From positions 1,462,838 to 1,517,549 of the forward strand of contig NMRA01000014.1 of the NCBI GenBank assembly GCA_002633005.1: DNA of 54,712 bases, written 5' to 3'. Position numbers and translations under genes: made by a program. Below the pieces are notes generated by a model that ran no database searches, was not told the DNA's origin, and was given only the letters and a program-made list of their open reading frames with translations. Shown here piece by piece: positions 41,001 to 54,600 of the stretch (position 1 is the stretch's first letter; each line of letters starts with the position of its first letter). Source of the DNA: Phoronis australis (Eukaryota; Phoronida; Phoronidae).

Positions 41001-44000
41001 GAACTAGTGCCCAATACTAACTTCTTGCAAACAACTTTTTCTGAAATGCAAATCAAAACCATACATAAACATATGTATCCCAATCACAAGTCAAAGAGAT
41101 AACATGTGAACACCTACTTTGAGCTCATCCAGTTTCTCCCTAATATGGATAAATCCCATATGTAACTTGCCCCCAAAATGGTCGGCCAGCCGCCGGTCAT
41201 TGTCGTGGATGCCAAGGTAAGCACAGCATACTTCACACACCCTCAGTTTCTGCTGTTGGTAGCTAGATGCAGGCATCGAGTCCCTGAACAGTTGCTGGAA
41301 AAGAATGCATTGCCACTACTGAAGAATAATTGACAAAAGCCTGTTAACACAAACCTAAAAAACTGATAGACTCTTATGTGGAAATAGGTTTGATTACGGG
41401 TCGGTGTAGCATGACCACACAAGGACCTTTTAAGACAATATCTAAGCTATACATAGATTAGCAATACATAGACTACCAGAGTGTGAACAGAGCAACGACA
41501 CAGTCTTCATCTGAAACACATGCAAGGCTCACCTCAGCTGCAGCCTTCTTCTTCCTCAACTCATCCACCTCAGCCAACAGTTTCAAAGACTCATCTACAT
41601 TCCCCTGAGCACCTGCTTCTTCAGCTTTAGCCAGCTTAACACCAAGTTCCTCTCCTAAATCATGGATTTCTTGAGCCTATATAACAAAAAACAACAACAA
41701 ACTTTGACGTTTTTACCCAACACAACAAAATCACACAACAGACAGCAAGCAGTGTCAGAGTCAATCTTAGGACTACAAAAGGAAAATAGCTGTAATTAAA
41801 CACTTACAAGAGAAAGTCTAACAGTTATGAATATCTGAGACTAGACTAACAATAAGAATTGCTGACCTTATCATTGGCATCTTCACTCAGCTCCTCTTGT
41901 GTTTCCTTAAGTCGCCTCTTGGCTTGCTCCGTTTTCTGGTTGCAGTCATTGATGAACTCCTGAAGGTGTTCCATTGCCTGCACGGAATGAACAGAGAACG
42001 TGGACACACAGCTACGCCAACCACATACAGAGACAACTAGAAGCTGATTTTGAACAACAACAACACCAAAATAAACAACATCAAATGGTAATGTTTGCAT
42101 GAACCACTGCAGATTACTTACGAAACAACAACTTGGATGTTAAGTGATGATGTATCGGCAACTAATGTGACGTGATTCCGATTCACAAATAGGAATACAT
42201 ATGCACAGTCATATCAAATTTTCAAAAATTTTGCAGGTCTTGGACTTTTTCCAACGTTAAGGTAACCAAGGGGGCAACTTCGGAACTTGAGAAATTCTTA
42301 CAAAATTTTGTATTTGGATTAATTGGCGTTCTCCGACAACGATTACACTCATTGTATGCTTCGGGGAGCTCAGGATTAGGATTGACCGGGTCCATGGCCA
42401 GGAAATCATTTCTGAAGTGCTTAGTAATTTACAGCGCTAAGTAAATCTGGCCCATTATTATTGTTTTTAATTTGACATTTTAGTAATGTCACACGAAACG
42501 AATAAATGGGAAACAAACTGAACCACAGACAAATATGACTAGCTTGCTTACATCAATGTCATAAAAATAATCTTTCTTTGCAGAAGCATTCTTAAAGTCA
42601 GCTCTCAATGCCAGATCGTGAATCTTGGAGCAGTCGCCAATGTCCATTCGCTGAAACAGAGGATGGTAAGATTTAACTGAACAGTAGCAGTAATACACGC
42701 TAGACAACACCATGCCTTTACCTTTAGAGTAGCAAACTTAACACATAAAAGTAAACCATACACACAATGAAACTTCACTTAACAAGTACACTTTAGACCA
42801 GTTTGGAAGAAAGACACCGCCATCATTCTCAACTGCCTGTTTCGAATAATCATTCCTTAAAGCTAAAAATTACCAAAAAGCCCCAAATTTACCCATTTTA
42901 TGTAAAGCAAGAACAAATGATCACAGCCTGTTAACAGTATTTTTACTCAGCCTCCAAGTACAGGTATGACAACGCCCCATGTTACATGTATACTTGTGCT
43001 GCAAGAAACTTCCGATTTTATACAGAATTCTGAAGTTAAATTAGCATCATGTTGCCGTGATAGCTAGCAGCTTAAACAGGACAATTGTTCATGAGTTAAT
43101 GACAAGCAAGTCTCTTGTACGACCAGCTTCATGTATTCCTTTGAAAACATACCAATTACTTGACCTTTCTTGTCCTAAGTTAATATTAAGTAAAACCTTA
43201 TCCACAAGTCTGTGTAATCAGCCAAATGTAAACAACTTAAGATTTTGTCTTTGATTAATATTTTCTGAAATTAGATAGCGTAACGTCATCAATAGTGTGA
43301 CCAAACTTCGTTTGACATAAATGTTCAAGACCAAATCTCAAAAACGCCATTACAGTTCTAAATTGTCATTTCGTATTTGTTTTATGCAACTTTTGAGTTT
43401 TGTCATAAAATAAAAATCTGATTTTTTGATAGCCTCTCATGAAAAATGAAACATTTTACAAAAAAATCCAAAAAGATATCAAATAGACACCAGTGAAAAA
43501 TCCCTGTGGATCTGTTACGGGGCTTGGAATGACCAATGACAAAAAAGAGGAAATTTTTCCAGGTAATGAATTGCTCCACAAATAAATGGGCTTGTGTGAT
43601 AGAAATATTTTTTGTGTTGTAAGTAAAATTTAATGAACGTGTTTGCATGAATAGTCAAAGTAATGACAAAAAAGAGACGACAATGAGGAAACTGGAAATC
43701 ACATAAGATGACATCACATAAGAGGAAATCAAAGCCAAAAAAGAGGAAATCCTCTCAAAAAAAAGGAAAATGCCAAGCTCTGGTGTTAATTGGTAGCTAA
43801 CAGTGAACTTACAGTGCTGGCCAGGATGTCGTGAGGACAGCAGTCCAGTAGGAAGCTGCGACACACGCGAGGACTGTCGAAACGCACATCGAACCGGTTA
43901 TTTTCACCTACAAAAACAAACAAACTCCATTAATGAAGTCAATGTACAGTCAAGTTGTGTATAAACAGTACCCACATTGAGACTTGTAGAGAGAGTCAAT

Positions 44001-47000
44001 CAGCCACAATGTTGCAATATTCAATTTCAACTGGTGAAATTTACACCATCGGGTCATAAATGGCATACATCATACTATGACCAAACTACATATTTAGAAA
44101 CATGTGATTTCCATCAATCCAAACCAAAAGATTTCATTATGTAGATTTTGTTACATAACTCCATACCTAATTCCAAAAAATTAATTCTACATAAAAACAC
44201 TGACGATTAAGATTTTTGCAAAATGACTTTTACATCACATTTAAAATCTCTAGACCATTAAAATGTCAAAATCCTTAATTTCCCAAATACCTGAAAAGTC
44301 TTAACTGTCAAACATGAACACTCGGCCAGTGTCATGGTTGCTGTCTACACTTTGTAATATACAAGAAATGTACCAACAAAACTGCACATAGGCTGCTGAG
44401 CCAAGACTATAAATAACATTACGACCTTCCATCCTAAAAGCAAATTATAACCAGAGTAAAGTTATCCTGTCCTCACATGACATTTAACATACACACAGTT
44501 CCTGGCCTGTTCTTCAGGAGGCAACACCATGTCAGCTGCAACTGTCAAGGGGTAACTGCAAGAGAATGCCTATGCTCTGTCCCAACACAGTCAAAGTCTC
44601 AAAGTCTGTTTTGGTTTTTGCTTGATGTTTGGAAACATGCTTCGACTGTGAAATTGGCAAAGTTTGTTGGAACTTGTAATGACTGCAAGGATGAGTTAGT
44701 TCTTGATTTTTAACGTTTTTGGGAAGTGTGGATTTGCAGAAGAATGTGCAATACGTACCCACAGGCGCATTCTTACCACAAAAGAAACCAACTTGTCCTC
44801 AGGCAAGCCACAGAAATCTTTTCTTAAAAAGTAACTGTCACTTTAGTGTCAAGGCAGCGAAATCAATTTCACACACGTACTACGACACACATTCAAGTAA
44901 TGTTCAGTTTTTAAAATTATCTTGAAAATTTAAAAATCCAGCAATAGTCTGAGATTGCAATTTCAATGAAGTAAAGATTCAATGCAAAATAAATTGACAC
45001 CAGTTACTAAGACAGGCTGTTAAATAGCTACAATTATGAAATGGATTATTCAACTCACGGCTTGCGTCGTCACCCTGTGTCATAAATCAAGGCTGTAGCA
45101 CAGCTCATTGTAAAGAGTTCCCTTAAAAATTAGTACAAAACCAGAGTCAATTAAAGTGGAAGCCACAATGCTCAACACAATGTCTACTACCAATCACACT
45201 GAGAAAAACTGGACCAAATTCTGATCTACTACTTGACAAGGCCATAGACCTACTAGAAGCACAATGTGGTGGTGATAAATTCAAGGACTGGAGCTGAACC
45301 TGAGCAAAAACGAAATTTACTTACAAACTGTAAACCTGACCACTAGCTTTAACACAGAAACATTCAGTTGAACCACAGTGAAACTGCTGGGATTTTCCTA
45401 CAATATTCGTTAGAACCAAGGGCTTGTGGAATGGAAAGTAAGCGAGTGAACTTCATAAACCAGCCACGTAATGCATTTGACTGTAGTAGAAAAATGTCTA
45501 ATTCTACTCAGAACATTGTCCATTTGTTTGAATCGTACATTTTAATTGTAAAATGATGAGAACGTAGTTATTTCCACTTCCTTACTAACTTTCAATGAAA
45601 GAAATGTTTATAAACGACAAATGTCTCAAAAAGCACAACCACCAGCTCTTACATACAACAGCACACTTCTGTTGCCTATTACCATAGTCCAGTCTTTTCA
45701 TTGCAATCAAAGATCATCTGGCCACATTTCTGATGGCATTGAGCGAAACGTTAAAATGAAATGTCACCGACTTTGGCACAAAAAGAATTACTAAAATTGC
45801 CCTTTTCAAATGGTTCTAACATTATTGTGAAGACCCACGATTTCTTCAAAACATTATCTGGTAGCAGCTGTGACTCGGAACTTGATTACGGGAAAACACC
45901 AACTTGGCGGTATAATCATTTCATGGAACAAATGACGAAATGAAACTTCCCACCTCTGCTACATTGTATCGGTGACATTTAACTGTACCAAGTTTTTATC
46001 AAGAAAATCTGCTAAGAAACATCAACTCGGATGTAATGCAGAATTGCAGAGTATAAAAAAACAGTTGCAGGCAGTCTGATACACGCTGTACCAGACGTGC
46101 ACCAGCCACGCATGTGGGCTCAGTGCCGAGTATCAAAGCCACAGGAATTTTGCTATCAGTTTTAGAGGTGCCATGTAATCTAACAAGTAACTGTTATTCA
46201 GTGAAAACTGCATTCTTTTCTTTTAATACATATTGAACCTTACTGAAATAAGAACGGATTTGGAATCACAATGACTGGGAGGGATACACTAAAGGCACCT
46301 CAGAGAAATCAGTTGTACAAATTTGGTATATAGGATCCACAAATGACAACAGACAAAATGTCACCTTTTCATACACTGGTTTATTTCAGGCCATTTTACA
46401 GATGCTTGGTACTAGTTTAATGTAGACCCACCACTTCTGTGTAGTCACCTAGCTCGCCAGCCTGCTAGCCAGCCTCTCACCCAGCTACTTAGCTGTGATC
46501 GTCAACACAGCTAGGAATTTATGTGGTTAAAAAACTGGCAAATTAAAAACAAAGCTAGCCTTCTTGGTCTGACACAGCTCTATTTGCGGTCCTCTCTTCA
46601 TGAAATTCACATCAAAATGTTGCACCCCGATCGTGCAAAAGTTCTCATAACTCTGAAATTCAAATGACACCTACATCCCCATTTTGGTCGATATGAAACC
46701 ATCATGATGACCAATGAAAATGATCATTACTCTGGAATAAATCTGATCATCATATGCAAAACCTCTTTTGACCATTTATCATTACTCATTGATAAGAAAT
46801 CATATGTTATGAGTTATAATAATTCATTGGTGATAAACTACACACGAAAAATTATATCAACTCTTAATATGAATTCTTATCAATCCTTAATATCATATCA
46901 CGATTCACATGAGTTTCTGTTGACTCGGACACTTGAATGAAACTAATTTGCACATGACAGTGCCACGCAAAAGGACATAACAAGTGGTCTCATCTCATGG

Positions 47001-49134
47001 CAGATATCTAAAATTTGGGACAGCAAATATCTGTAAAGGTCACGTGAATAGAACAAATATGAACGCAGAACATTCCAAAATTCTTTGAAAACCTTTGCTT
47101 GACAAAACTGACAAGCAATGCCAGTACAGGTTACGTAGCAAATACTGATTGCAGTTTACAGCGAGCTGCTTGCTTACCAGAGTCAAAGATAACTCAATGC
47201 AACATTAAAGACCAATAAATACTTGTTAATTTGACAAAAATCATACGGATGTTGATCATGGGTACACTGTTGATTGTGGGTATTACTGTACTGATACAGT
47301 GGAGCCCACTTAATGTCATACCGGATAATAGAATATCCTGGTTATTGTCACGAAATGTCAAAAAGTTAGTCTCATTCAGGGATAACCCAGGCCAGGTTTG
47401 AACCTGCGCCCTTTGGGCACACCTGATGATAAACAGTGTGCCTCTTTTCAAAAAGTTGTGCACAGCAGATTTACATGAAGTGTAATTAAAGTGGTAACAT
47501 ATGAAACAGAAACTCCAAGGGCACGTGCAATCGCATTCAGAACAGTCATATTTTACCAGACTAAAATCTTGCACTCTGAAAGAGTGTTGGGTTTCATAAA
47601 GTGTGCCCAGGGGGCGCACTGCTGCAAGTACTTGTGCATTTTTAGTTTTTGATGTGTTACTGGTGCAAAAGCGCAGAACAGGAATACCCCTGCTCTTTAA
47701 ACCTGTGTTCAATAACCCACATATTGCATACACTGTCACTAAAATATCAGCAAACTGATTCTCAAAGACTTATAAATATCTTCTGCTTTTTTTCACCTAA
47801 AATCCAACCAAATTCACCTTAAATTCAACCGCCTTATCAAAACCTGGGACTGTGGGTAAAATTCAGTTGTTTTCTGATTAGCTGTCTGAATCTCCATGTA
47901 AGAGTGATTACGATCGCCACCAAATTGGTAAATGCTTAATGGAATACCTCCTTACTATCTTAATTTATGTTGAAACCGAGGGTATGACATTGAGCGATCT
48001 CTACTGTACTATTAAAAGTCAAAGATAAAATTGTTTGGGACGTAATAACTGCTGCAAGTCCAAAAGTTTGAGCTTTTGTAAGTAATTATTCTTATAATTA
48101 GGAGATAGTACCAGTGCAGTCAACATCTACACATTTGCCAACCACATAATATATCAACTATTTCCCATGTGACTGGGTGGCATACGCAAAGTTGCCAATC
48201 AATCAAAAATCAAAAAGCCGGACAATTAGATGCGACTATACCGCAAAAAGTGAAAGTCCGCTGCAAGACCCTGAACCACCACAGTCGTTTTTATGTTTTT
48301 CGTGCCCGGGAATAGGTGCAAATTTAGCCAGCTGCATGCAGACTAGTGTCAAAATACACCTAAACTATGAGGCATGTAAATTTTATATTGCAGTACTTGC
48401 TTGCAATGGGAAGAATTAACGACCTCCTATGACTTAGGGTTGGTTTATGCATTAGCTAAGACCAAATGTCCCTCTCTATAAATGTACTTCAGCATAAACT
48501 TTGACAGTTTAGCCAATGTGGGGCATAACTTGCTTTCAGCGTATGGTGCCCCAGTAACTATGAATGACTTCACGTATGTGCCGAAGGCGAGATGAGGAAC
48601 TACGAAGTGCGAAGTTTCAAGGTCTGTAAAATTTACATGCATAGCTACATACCATAGCTGTATTCTGACAATATTTTGCAAGCTTACACAGCTACTGAGG
48701 TACCTGGCTGGCAAACATTCGCTAACTTTTTAGCCGCAAACATTACAACACAAGTGCACGTCGTAGTCAAGACGTAGCGCGGCGATTGCCCACCACTGAG
48801 TTTTGAGTACAAATTGTATCTTCTCTAGCTAGTGTGGAAAGGTACTAAAATACGTAAATTTTGTCACAGGTGTCTAAGGGCGGCACAAGTCTGATGATGC
48901 AGTGGAACAAAACTTCAAAAAGCGGGAAAGTCCAGCCAAAAACGGGATCCAGCTGGCAAATATGCATACGTTCACACAGCACCGGGTCGATTCCCAAGAC
49001 GCTTACGAGAAAAATCAAAAAATAATCAATTTACTCCGGTTCACACAACCTTACATGAATCATCAATACTCACCATTCCGACCAGTCCCCATTAACTGGT
49101 CAAGCATGGCCCGCATTTGTTCTTGGGCCGTCAT
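38060..49134 (-). CDS. LUC7L: LUC7-like U1 snRNP-associated splicing factor, complete, 9 exons, 381 aa
   Basis: Luc7 proteins bind U1 snRNP in the nucleus and help select 5' splice sites (family knowledge). Exons 5' to 3': 49074-49134, 43813-43907, 42552-42650, 41867-41977, 41533-41676, 41118-41294, 40019-40221, 39567-39668, 38060-38213. They sum to 1146 nt with matching phases. Visible: N-terminal MTAQEQMRAMLDQLMGTGRN; a first CCCH zinc finger with C36, C44, C59, H63; a charged coiled coil at about 86-175; a second C2H2 finger C190, C193, H209, H215 in KLRVCEVCCAYLGIHDNDRR; then a basic RE stretch and a long Arg/Ser domain (about 250-365) ending SPEESSDLSDEK. The first intron is over 5 kb. 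The start is the only ATG before the family N-terminus. The LUC7L/LUC7L2 type is clear, but I cannot separate those two paralogues. Confidence 0.97.
40222..41117. other. LUC7L intron 6, with a plus-strand 167-codon open frame
   Basis: The intron between exons 6 and 7 contains a plus-strand frame at 40244-40747, antisense to LUC7L. Its product (segments such as FFRESTRDSGWFTDYL) has no family I recognise, no signal peptide and no evident promoter or poly(A) signal. It may be chance or an unrecognised nested gene. Confidence 0.3.
41868..49073. other. LUC7L introns 1-3, with unexplained open frames
   Basis: Intron 1 (43908-49073) holds mostly unique AT-rich sequence. A 181-codon minus-strand frame (47194-47739) and several shorter ones show no recognised domain. 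MITE copy 3 lies at its 3' edge within intron 2-proximal sequence (43518-43782, between exons 2 and 3). I saw no RNA gene. Confidence 0.35.
43518..43782. mobile_element. MITE copy 3, short or internally deleted, 265 bp
   Basis: Starts CGGGGCTTGGAATGACCAATGA, like copies 1 and 2, and ends GCCAAGCTCTG. The flanks are CTGTTA (43512-43517) and GTGTTA (43783-43788), a 6-bp duplication with one mismatch. The interior differs from the 500-bp copies and carries repeated AAAAGAGGAAAT-like blocks. It lies at the 3' end of the first LUC7L intron, about 25 bp from the exon 2 donor side. Confidence 0.7.
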
Positions 49135-49249
49135 TGTAGCGAAAATTTCCAGAAAATGTAAAACGCCAACCAACAAAATGGCGAACGCAGTTCAGAGTTA
49201 CGTTGCGCAGACGCAGGAAACTTGAAAAAAGGCTAACTAACGCAAGTCT

Positions 49250-49257
49250 TCGCGAGA
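49250..49257. promoter_or_regulatory. TCGCGAGA core-promoter-like motif of LUC7L
   Basis: TCGCGAGA (TCTCGCGA on the minus strand), 116 bp upstream of the LUC7L ATG. TCTCGCGAGA-type elements mark many TATA-less housekeeping promoters in animals. The match is to the 8-bp core only. Confidence 0.45.
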
Positions 49258-49489
49258 TATCGTCATGCATTACAAGCGAAGAACGTGACCTCACCAGGTC
49301 TTCCCGATTCTTTAAATTTAGTCTACGGTTTACAACCCTGTAGGTCTACCACAGGATAGTTGGCACTCCTAAATTTATATTGCACAATCAAAACCATAAG
49401 ATATTAATTCAAACTGACTGTATTGTTTTGATCCTTTTTTAAATTCTGTTATCTTTTTATTTTCTAATTTTGTCAATAGGTGTCACCCT

Positions 49490-49725
49490 AAATCGTCATG
49501 TGACATGTAATTTCGTTGTTTACCAGTCAGTGGCCGGTAGAGCGAGCAACGAAGAAGGGTAATCTTTTGCCATTGTATTTTCCAGTTTGTCTTGTGTTCG
49601 AAATTGTTGGTGAGGGTATCGGCTTTTCTTATAGTCCTTCTGCCGGATACCGACCCGGGAATCGAACCAGCGACCCCCATAAAACCGGCAAGCGTGCTAA
49701 CCATTCAGCTAATAGTAATAAGCAA
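49490..49725 (-). mobile_element. tRNA-derived SINE
   Basis: The minus strand has an A box TAGCTGAATGGTTAGC (49696-49711) and a perfect B box GGTTCGATTCC (49658-49668). The D arm pairs (GCT...AGC), but acceptor and T stems do not, so it is not a functional tRNA. The tail down to about 49490 is non-coding. A Pol III-type promoter would read away from the mannosidase gene. Confidence 0.75.
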
Positions 49726-51633
49726 TAAAGAATCACCTTGCTGTGGCAGTAAGCAGGTTTAGAGTTAACACTCACACAAAGGAATCATCAGTTATTAAGT
49801 CTAATTACTCTTAAAGTCAATCGTTTTTCTCTGTTCAAAGTTTTTTGGTGATAGTATTTCATAAAAAACACATCTTCTTCGTGACATTTGTTGAACATCA
49901 TTGGGAAATAGTACTTTTTAAAACTAATTTAAAAGTGTCCCGCATGCTGTTAATAACATAATTGCTAGATTACATGAGCTTATCAGATGAACGCAGACAA
50001 TGCCAGAGCTGGACTATGTAAACATTGGTTTGCCAATTTTCTCCCCTTGCTATCACTGATAATGACACGGCTGTAACCTGAGTTCCGAATCGCCAAAATT
50101 GAGTTACTCACTCTGCAGAGCGGGGGCCGCGTAACGCAATAAAAATATAGCTGAAGAGCTTGTAGCTTAGAGTTGATAAGTTGTATTTAGTTAAAAGGAT
50201 ACCAGTTCCGGTTTTGGCCTGTTACCAGATTCTAAAAACAACTTTTCTATCCAGTTCTTTGAAACTATAATGATCTGTAACCTTTGACAAAACTCAAAAG
50301 TTTGAAGGAAATTTTGAAAACTCCTTTCAAAGCCTGCTAAATGTGCAAGCGTGACCTACGCCTTTAGTGAATAACAGAGCAAAAAACTGTGGAAAAGACC
50401 ACCCACCAAGGACCGTAATGTCTAATTTGTGAGATAGGAAGTATGAGTTTTTAGTTGATTCCTGTCTTTAACTTTAAATATTGAAGCCAATGGTGCACAT
50501 TAGAAGGTGACAGAACGAGGATTGGGTGAAATCATGAAAACAGGGTTTGGCATCCTTTTATACATGAATTATATTAAGAATTTCCACCAGTATCATAATT
50601 TACATATTCCCAATCAGTAAATTTTCGAAAAGTGAAAATTTCCCGGTCGTCAAGCAAACATGACAAATATGGTAATAGCTGTCTACAGGTGCTCATTAAC
50701 GGTAGGGGTAATGTGTAAATACAATTTGTCCAGCAAAATTACCCAAGAAAATCTATCAAGAGATTAAAATTTTACAAGCTATAGAAGCTGTACAAAAATG
50801 TGTACCACAATTTCCCGCCAACATCATGTTTGTGAAAGCATGTCCTTAAAAGTCATGATTTCCTAACAAGAAAGTAGTTGAATTTCCAGAGTGCTATTTC
50901 TTGTACATTTTTGTTTCATAAGTGGACTCTTTCCAATCGTCTTCTTCGCCCTACTACTTTAACTTGTTGCTGCCAGCATTAAAAAAGCAAGCTTTTGCTC
51001 ATGTGTGTTTTGCTCAAGATGGCTCACATGCCGCATTGCTGGCATTTTGCATCCGAGACTTGAATGAAATTCAATTTAAGAGGTAGTACCGTAAAATGTT
51101 TTATTCAACAAAAATTCCTCAGGGTATTGATGTAGGTACACTGTCGGCCTTGTGTACACTGTTACTGAACACTAGATAGCTGCAATGATATCGCGTCATC
51201 ATGCGTCACATTACAACAGCCAGTGGATAAGTGTTAAAGTTTTATGCAACTCGGACCAAGATTTTAAAAAAAATCATCGACTGTTCTTACTCTAGTGAAT
51301 ATTACGTACGGTATTATTAGTACATGTATTACACAGGTTACCCGCATTATTCATTAGTGCCTTTAGAAAGCCATTAGTCAGTGGAAATAATTGCATGTGG
51401 ACTATTAGTAGTTAATTAGTTTAAACAGTGAATACAATAAAGTTCATAATGTTCGATTAACTTGCTGTCTAAGTGGGTACTTTTGAATGATGTCTTTTTA
51501 GAGGCACATGCAGTATCTTTCTTTACTTTTCATTTTGTAATCTAAAAGGGGCCCCATTTAAGGTATTACAAATCTTGTGTGTACAGTGTCGTTAATCTGC
51601 TTCTCTCTTTCTGTATTTTAAGGAAGTACAAGA

Positions 51634-54600
51634 ATGGCTGGACTGCAGTCTTATATACTGCTGTTGGTGACTTCACTGTTGGCAGTCTGTGGGCTGCCTC
51701 ACCACCAACCTTTGACCTCCAGCAGCTGTGGCTATGACAACTGTAACCTGGGTAACCCAGCCATGATCAATGTACACTTGGTCCCACACACGCATGATGA
51801 TGTTGGCTGGTTGAAGACAGTAGATCAATATTATTATGGATGTAAGTTACCATAATCATTAGGGTACTGGACAATTTAAGTTGGGGCGGGGGTTGTTGCA
51901 TGGCTAGGTGCCTGTTTTCTAAAGGCAATACATTCGAGAAAATGCAACGTCACGCTAGTCTTTGCAAGTTAAAGTCATGCAAACCACGTAATCACACTTT
52001 TTATACTTGCGAGATTCTTGCGTCCACAGAACTCGGTCCAAACATGGACACCTAAATCGGAAATTTCAAGAAATATTCATTTTGTTTAAGATCCCCATTT
52101 CTGTCACTGGAATCCAATAAAGCAACAGTGACAACGGTGATAAACACAAATAGTATTAGCAACCATAAATACCAATTGGTTCACAAATTCACAGTACTTG
52201 GGTTCAGGGTCTAATCTACCATCCATTGGACTTAGACTCAGACTCAATACTTAACTAATCACACCTTATCACGTCTGCTTTTCTCGAACTATTCAAACAA
52301 TGCTATTTACAAACTTTCAAAACAAAAATTTAAAAATGCTGTTGTTGCCCCGATGTGTATGTGATGGATCTCATTATCTAGAGAACAATAACATCAACAG
52401 CATGGTGTCTTTGATCCAAACCCGCTGATTCTGAGGTGTGCAAACAGGTTGAGTTGCCCTATCTGAACCGGTCATGGTGTCAACGTTTGATTCTTTTCCT
52501 GTTCATATCGTGATGGTGTTCATACCCAAGACCTTGTACTCACCTTGCAAACCCAGCTGTTGACTGAGCTATCAAAGTATCCAACCACAACTAGTTCACA
52601 ACATCCTAACCTGTTATGAAAAAGGAATGGAAATGTACTAGTCGCAAAATGCCCTGTGACTGCAGCCTATTGCAAAAGAGTAAAGATCATTGTTTGGCAT
52701 AGAAATGGGCAGTCAAGTTCACTGCCCTAGCTATTATACATAACCACAGAAGCTTATGAGAAATTCACAAAATTATAACTGTTTTATCAGAAGGGGTGTG
52801 AATTAGATTGAATTTCATTAAGTCCTTATTGTTGTCATGGTCTCATTTCAGCACGTTCTAACACCCAACGGGCTGGTGTGCAATACATCTTGGATACGGT
52901 AGTTGATCAGCTTTTAAAGGACAAGAACAAGAAATTCATTTATGTAGAAATAGCTTTCTTCTGGAGATGGTGGAACCAACAAACGGACAGCATGCGCCAC
53001 CTTGTGAAGGGACTTGTAAATAATGGTATAACCCTAGCAACACACTAGCTGTTTGAGCAAAATTCTTGCCCTTAATTTGTTTGTTTTTGATCGCCTTTCT
53101 GCATGGCAATGCTACGCACTCTAGCCCTTTACAGGTTAATGACCAGATGAGGCCTGACATTATTACTACCAGAACTCATGCTGCTAGAAATTGACTCTTC
53201 TTTTAACATCTGCTGATATAACTTATAGTAGCTGCATTACTATGAAAAGTTAGCCTTTGAAAGTAGCCTTCCCTGCAAAAAAGTTTGGAACAGTACTTTA
53301 GATGTATTGGCCTCTCTGGATAGTCCTAGCAATACTTTAGTAAGTTAACAGAAATCACTTAAAGGTAAGCTCATCAAATAATGCCTGAAGTGTCGTTTTT
53401 GCACCTTACTGCATCATTGCGAGAACGCAGAACTAAGAACGAAAAACCGAAGGTACGTCTAATGTATTGACTAGGGGCTGATTTCTTGTGGTGGTGTAGC
53501 CGAAAGGAAGTCATTACAATTGACAATTTACTATCCCATTGGTATGCTCGGAGTGATGTTAAAAACATTGTAGAAACTAAATTCACTTGTGTTATTGCTA
53601 AGGCAGTCTTTACCATATGGTGTCCAGAGGCTGTAAGATGTGGGAACAGAAACATTCCAGAGATGGAGGTCGAAAACGACAGCAGTTGTGATTGTCTTCA
53701 CCATAACCAGTGTGACTGTTTGACTCTGTTCCAACATGCTGTCATTGAGTTACCACAGAGATATTTGTCAGCAAAAGCTAAATCTATTGCACATTTTGTT
53801 TTGAGTAATGAATTCGTTGTTGAAATTTTAATGAGTTGAAAAATGCTATGAAAATCTCACACAAAAGTACTAAATATGATGTAAATGTTCTGTCCAAATC
53901 TTGCTTTAACACAGGAATTTACATTTCGGTTTTTGGAAACATAAAAAATGATTGCCTGGTGGCTTTATTAAGTTTTTGCTATTTTTAGGACAGTTAGAAT
54001 TCATCCTTGGAGGCTGGTGTATGAATGATGAAGCGACTACTCACTATTCAGCCATTATTGACCAGCACACTCTTGGCTTCAAGTTCCTCAAGACAGTGTT
54101 TGGAGACTGCGCTGTACCCAGGGCAGCCTGGCAAATTGATCCATTTGGCCATTCCAGGGAGCAGGCATCACTTTTTGCACAGGTCTGTATTATTGCGAGG
54201 GAATGAACACTTGCTAGAACTGAGATAAGCTGGATAACAGAGACAGCTTAAATAGTTGAAATGCAACCTTGTGTCAAGAATATCACTTTTGATTTAGACT
54301 ACTTACGATTATGAAATTGGACTCGTCATGTTTTTGGTTGAGACCAGGTTAAAAAGTTGGCTTGTCACGGTGGGGTCATTTTATGTGCCAAGCATGGTCT
54401 CATGCTATAACAAACTGTCTTTCTTTCCAAGTTCTCTATTAATTAAGTGCTTTGCACTTGAATGTGGAGGGATAATATATTAATTTTGAAGTGCAAAGTG
54501 ATCTAAATCAAAAGTTAGCTTTGGTGAACACTTTTGTTACTCCTGTTACCATCCAATATTCTGATAGCATCTGTTATTGTGGATTTGATTCCAGATGGGA

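Larger units (their letters stand above)
49135..51622. promoter_or_regulatory. Divergent spacer between LUC7L and alpha-mannosidase
   Basis: A 2.5-kb intergenic stretch between two divergent genes. It contains the TCGCGAGA motif near LUC7L, a tRNA-derived SINE (49490-49725) and otherwise unique AT-rich DNA. The plus-strand sequence CTCTCTTTCTGTATTTTAAG at 51603-51622 looks like a splice acceptor 11 nt before the mannosidase ATG, so a non-coding first exon and promoter of that gene should lie in this spacer. Confidence 0.45.

Noticed and set aside
46440-46500. CCTAGCTCGCCAGCCTGCTAG-like short repeats as a regulatory array
   Set aside because: They are irregular, low-complexity AGCC/CTAGC motifs without a fixed period.
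47370-47420. tRNA or SINE near GGTTCAAACCTGG
   Set aside because: The B box looks plausible, but no A box lies at the right distance and no stem forms.
49640-49722. Functional tRNA gene on the minus strand
   Set aside because: A and B boxes are present, but the acceptor stem does not pair and the T stem has mismatches; it is better called a SINE head.
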